In this document: piece after piece, positions 5,350 to 7,193 of the stretch
Layout: each line of letters starts with the position of its first letter
Position numbering within the stretch: the first letter of the stretch is position 1
NCBI GenBank assembly: GCA_021821225.1
Contig: JAKACR010000141.1
Span: forward strand, 1 to 7,193
DNA: 7,193 nucleotides
Origin: Bacillota bacterium
GTDB lineage: Bacteria; Bacillota; Bacilli; Alicyclobacillales; SLC66
Direction: 5' to 3'
Made by a program: the position numbers and the translations under genes
The notes under the pieces: generated by a model
What the model was told of the DNA's origin: nothing
The model's database searches: none
The model's input: the letters and a program-made list of their open reading frames with translations, nothing else

Positions 5350-7193
5350 ATGACGAAACAGATTCGCTTCACAAAACCGTTGGCGCTGCTCACCGGCGCG
5401 GGGTTGCTCACGGCGGGGATCGGCGGAACAAGCGCCGCTGCCGCAACCGGCGCTGCAACGGCATCGGGAACGTTGACCACCCATTCGCCCACGGGTTATA
5501 GCCCGGCGGCCGACTGGAATCCGTTTTCACTGAGTTCTACGGTCTTGAGTGCGGTGGGGTTCATCGCGTTTTCCCCGCTGGCCATCATATCCAACACGAA
5601 CAAGGATTTTGGCAATTACTACTACGGACAACTGGCAAGTTCCTGGGGGTACACGGACAAGTATCACCAGTTCGTGGTCCATCTGCGGTCCAACCTCAAG
5701 TGGAACAACGGCGCCCCGCTGACCAGCCGCGATGTGTTGGTGACCTGGGAGCTGTATGCGCTGCAGGGATTTTGGGCGGGGCTGGGCATCACCAGCGTCA
5801 CCGCGCCAAACGCGACCACGGTGGTATTCAACCTGAACCCGTCTGTGCCGTATGCGGCTCCGCGGGAGCAGACGATCCTGACCCAGGTGATCGTTCCGGA
5901 TTCTTTGTACCAGAAGTTTCTCCCGAGTTCGCGGGAGGTCCGGCACATCACCCAGAACCTCTCCCATTCCTTGCCTCCCAACGCCGACAAGGCGGCGACG
6001 GCAAAGGCGAGTCAGATCAGTGCGCTTGACACGAAGCTTGTCACGGCCTTGGAAGCGTACAATCCAGGCCAGAGCGGGCTCGTGACGGCCGGGCCATACG
6101 AGGTGACCGGGTTCTCGCCGAGCGAGGTGGACCTGCAGAAAAACCCGTACAACTGGGCGGTCGCCAATATCCACGTACAAAATGTCGTGATGCGTAACCA
6201 GGTCAGTACATCGGCCGCCCAAAATGCCTTGGTGTCCGGCGTCTACGACGTGGCGGGCGGCTACCAACCACCCACGCCCCTCTTCAATGCGATCATGAAC
6301 CGCAACCGGCCGTACATGCACTACGTCAAGCCGCAGGGCTTTCTCACGCTCATGGGGAGCATGTTCTCCGCCCGGGCCTACCCCTTCAATCTGCTTCAGG
6401 TGCGTCAGGCGTTCGAATACCTCCTGAACCGCAAGACTGTCAACACCATCGCCGATCCCGTGGCCGGCACACCGGTGGCGATTCCGGCCGGCGTCCCTGA
6501 AAGCGTGCTGCAGGCGTACCTCACGCCTGCCCAGATCAAGACCCTGAACCCGTACAACTACAGTCCGGCCAAGGCTGCGGCGCTCCTGCGTTCCGCCCAC
6601 TTTACGCAGAGAGGCGGGAAGTGGTACCTGCCCAACGGCAAACCGTTTACGGTGACGGTGTCCAGCTTGGTGCAGCAGTCCAGTTGGAGTCTGATGGCCA
6701 GTGCGGTGGCGAGCGAACTGACGCAGTTCGGCATTCCGTCCAAAGTTCAGCTCTGGCCGGTTACCTCGTTAGCCAACAATCTGACAGCCGGGAATTATTC
6801 GGTATTTGAAGGATACAACTATTTCTGGCCGTACCAGGTGTGGAATGGATTTGCGACGCGGTTTCAAAGCTTCGGCAGCGACCTCTCCTACACCGCAACC
6901 GGCCAGCCCGTGATCACCACCGGTCATCCCGGCATGAGCTACCCATGGAAGACCTACGTGCCGGGCGTCGGCACGATCAACCCGATCCGTCTTTCCTGGG
7001 AGTTTTCCCACACGCCGAGTATCGTCAAGCAAAAGCAGATCGCGTACGACCTGATCAAGTTTACGAACTACAACGCGTGGCCCGGATCGCTCATTGCCCA
7101 AAATCAATCCTTCTTCTATTCGACCAAGCGGTTTACCGACTGGCCGACAAAACGCTCGTTCTGGACGTTGGGCGGCGATGGGAGCGGAGAGCA
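5350..7193 (+). CDS. ABC transporter family-5 solute-binding protein, 3' end cut off
   Basis: The frame is open from ATG 5350 to the window edge (614 residues visible). It is an extracellular ligand-binding protein of the OppA/DppA class (SBP family 5) that would deliver substrate to an Opp/Dpp importer. The N-terminus is a Sec signal peptide: basic MTKQIRFTK, a hydrophobic core LALLTGAGLLTAGIG, then an alanine-rich cleavage region near residues 27-33. There is no lipobox cysteine. The mature part starts like the family (DWNPFS at 55-60) and has the hallmark KWNNGAPLTSRDVLVTW (117-133). The closing region (FFYSTKRFTDWPT) looks close to a normal C-terminus, so few residues may be missing. At over 614 residues it is longer than peptide-binding OppA/DppA (about 540) and nearer to oligosaccharide-binding members. 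I saw no cysteine, and only about 26 Asp plus Glu by hand count. The gene may serve the upstream transporter or begin another unit. Confidence 0.9.
   Translation, partial: MTKQIRFTKPLALLTGAGLLTAGIGGTSAAAATGAATASGTLTTHSPTGYSPAADWNPFSLSSTVLSAVGFIAFSPLAIISNTNKDFGNYYYGQLASSWGYTDKYHQFVVHLRSNLKWNNGAPLTSRDVLVTWELYALQGFWAGLGITSVTAPNATTVVFNLNPSVPYAAPREQTILTQVIVPDSLYQKFLPSSREVRHITQNLSHSLPPNADKAATAKASQISALDTKLVTALEAYNPGQSGLVTAGPYEVTGFSPSEVDLQKNPYNWAVANIHVQNVVMRNQVSTSAAQNALVSGVYDVAGGYQPPTPLFNAIMNRNRPYMHYVKPQGFLTLMGSMFSARAYPFNLLQVRQAFEYLLNRKTVNTIADPVAGTPVAIPAGVPESVLQAYLTPAQIKTLNPYNYSPAKAAALLRSAHFTQRGGKWYLPNGKPFTVTVSSLVQQSSWSLMASAVASELTQFGIPSKVQLWPVTSLANNLTAGNYSVFEGYNYFWPYQVWNGFATRFQSFGSDLSYTATGQPVITTGHPGMSYPWKTYVPGVGTINPIRLSWEFSHTPSIVKQKQIAYDLIKFTNYNAWPGSLIAQNQSFFYSTKRFTDWPTKRSFWTLGGDGSGE

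Noticed and set aside
5527..6600. Long minus-strand open frame (357 codons) across the binding-protein gene
   Set aside because: The translation is rich in Arg, His and Val with no recognisable motif. The + strand encodes a clear signal peptide and family-5 binding-protein hallmarks over the same bases. Long antisense frames are expected in high-G+C genes; the minus-strand frames over 708-1646, 1138-2145, 2578-3705 and 3892-5166 are rejected for the same reason.

Overview
The window is a compact, high-G+C (about 60% by eye) bacterial locus with every supported gene on the + strand. It reads as one sugar-uptake and hydrolysis module. The genes are the 3' end of a DppC/OppC-type permease (1-405), two Opp/Dpp-family ATPases (402-1421 and 1408-2403), a large cytoplasmic glycoside hydrolase family 2 enzyme that most resembles beta-mannosidases (2500-5151), and a family-5 extracellular solute-binding protein that runs off the right edge (5350-7193).

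Organism: purine-rich Shine-Dalgarno sites (for example AAAGGGGAGG and AAGGGGAGG), GTG starts and high G+C suggest a high-G+C Firmicute. The binding protein has a Sec signal peptide, no cysteine and very few acidic residues, which is typical of proteins facing an acidic medium. An Alicyclobacillus-like thermoacidophile would fit. This is an inference from composition, not an identification.

Layout: the permease and first ATPase overlap by 4 nt (GTGA), and the two ATPases overlap by 14 nt, so these three are probably translationally coupled. A 96-nt spacer (2404-2499) precedes the hydrolase and shows no convincing promoter or terminator. A 198-nt spacer (5152-5349) separates the hydrolase from the binding protein. 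It contains a coding-like open stretch ending in TAA at 5308-5310, a 6-bp hairpin, and a strong ribosome binding site.

How the genes work together (inference): an oligosaccharide, perhaps a beta-mannoside or related beta-linked glucan or mannan fragment, is captured outside the cell by the binding protein. It passes through the permease pair (only one is partly visible), driven by the two-ATPase heterodimer, and is trimmed from the non-reducing end by the signal-less GH2 enzyme in the cytoplasm. Opp/Dpp-type transporters that carry sugars rather than peptides are known, for example for beta-gluco- and beta-manno-oligosaccharides in Thermotoga. The hydrolase in this operon favours that reading over peptide import.

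No RNA genes, mobile elements or CRISPR arrays were seen. I did not find a clearly new system. The most distinctive points are the cysteine-free, low-charge binding protein, a 13-codon tandem duplication inside the GH2 C-terminal domain, departures from usual family motifs in the GH2 active-site region and in the second ATPase's Walker B, and the coding-like remnant at 5152-5310.
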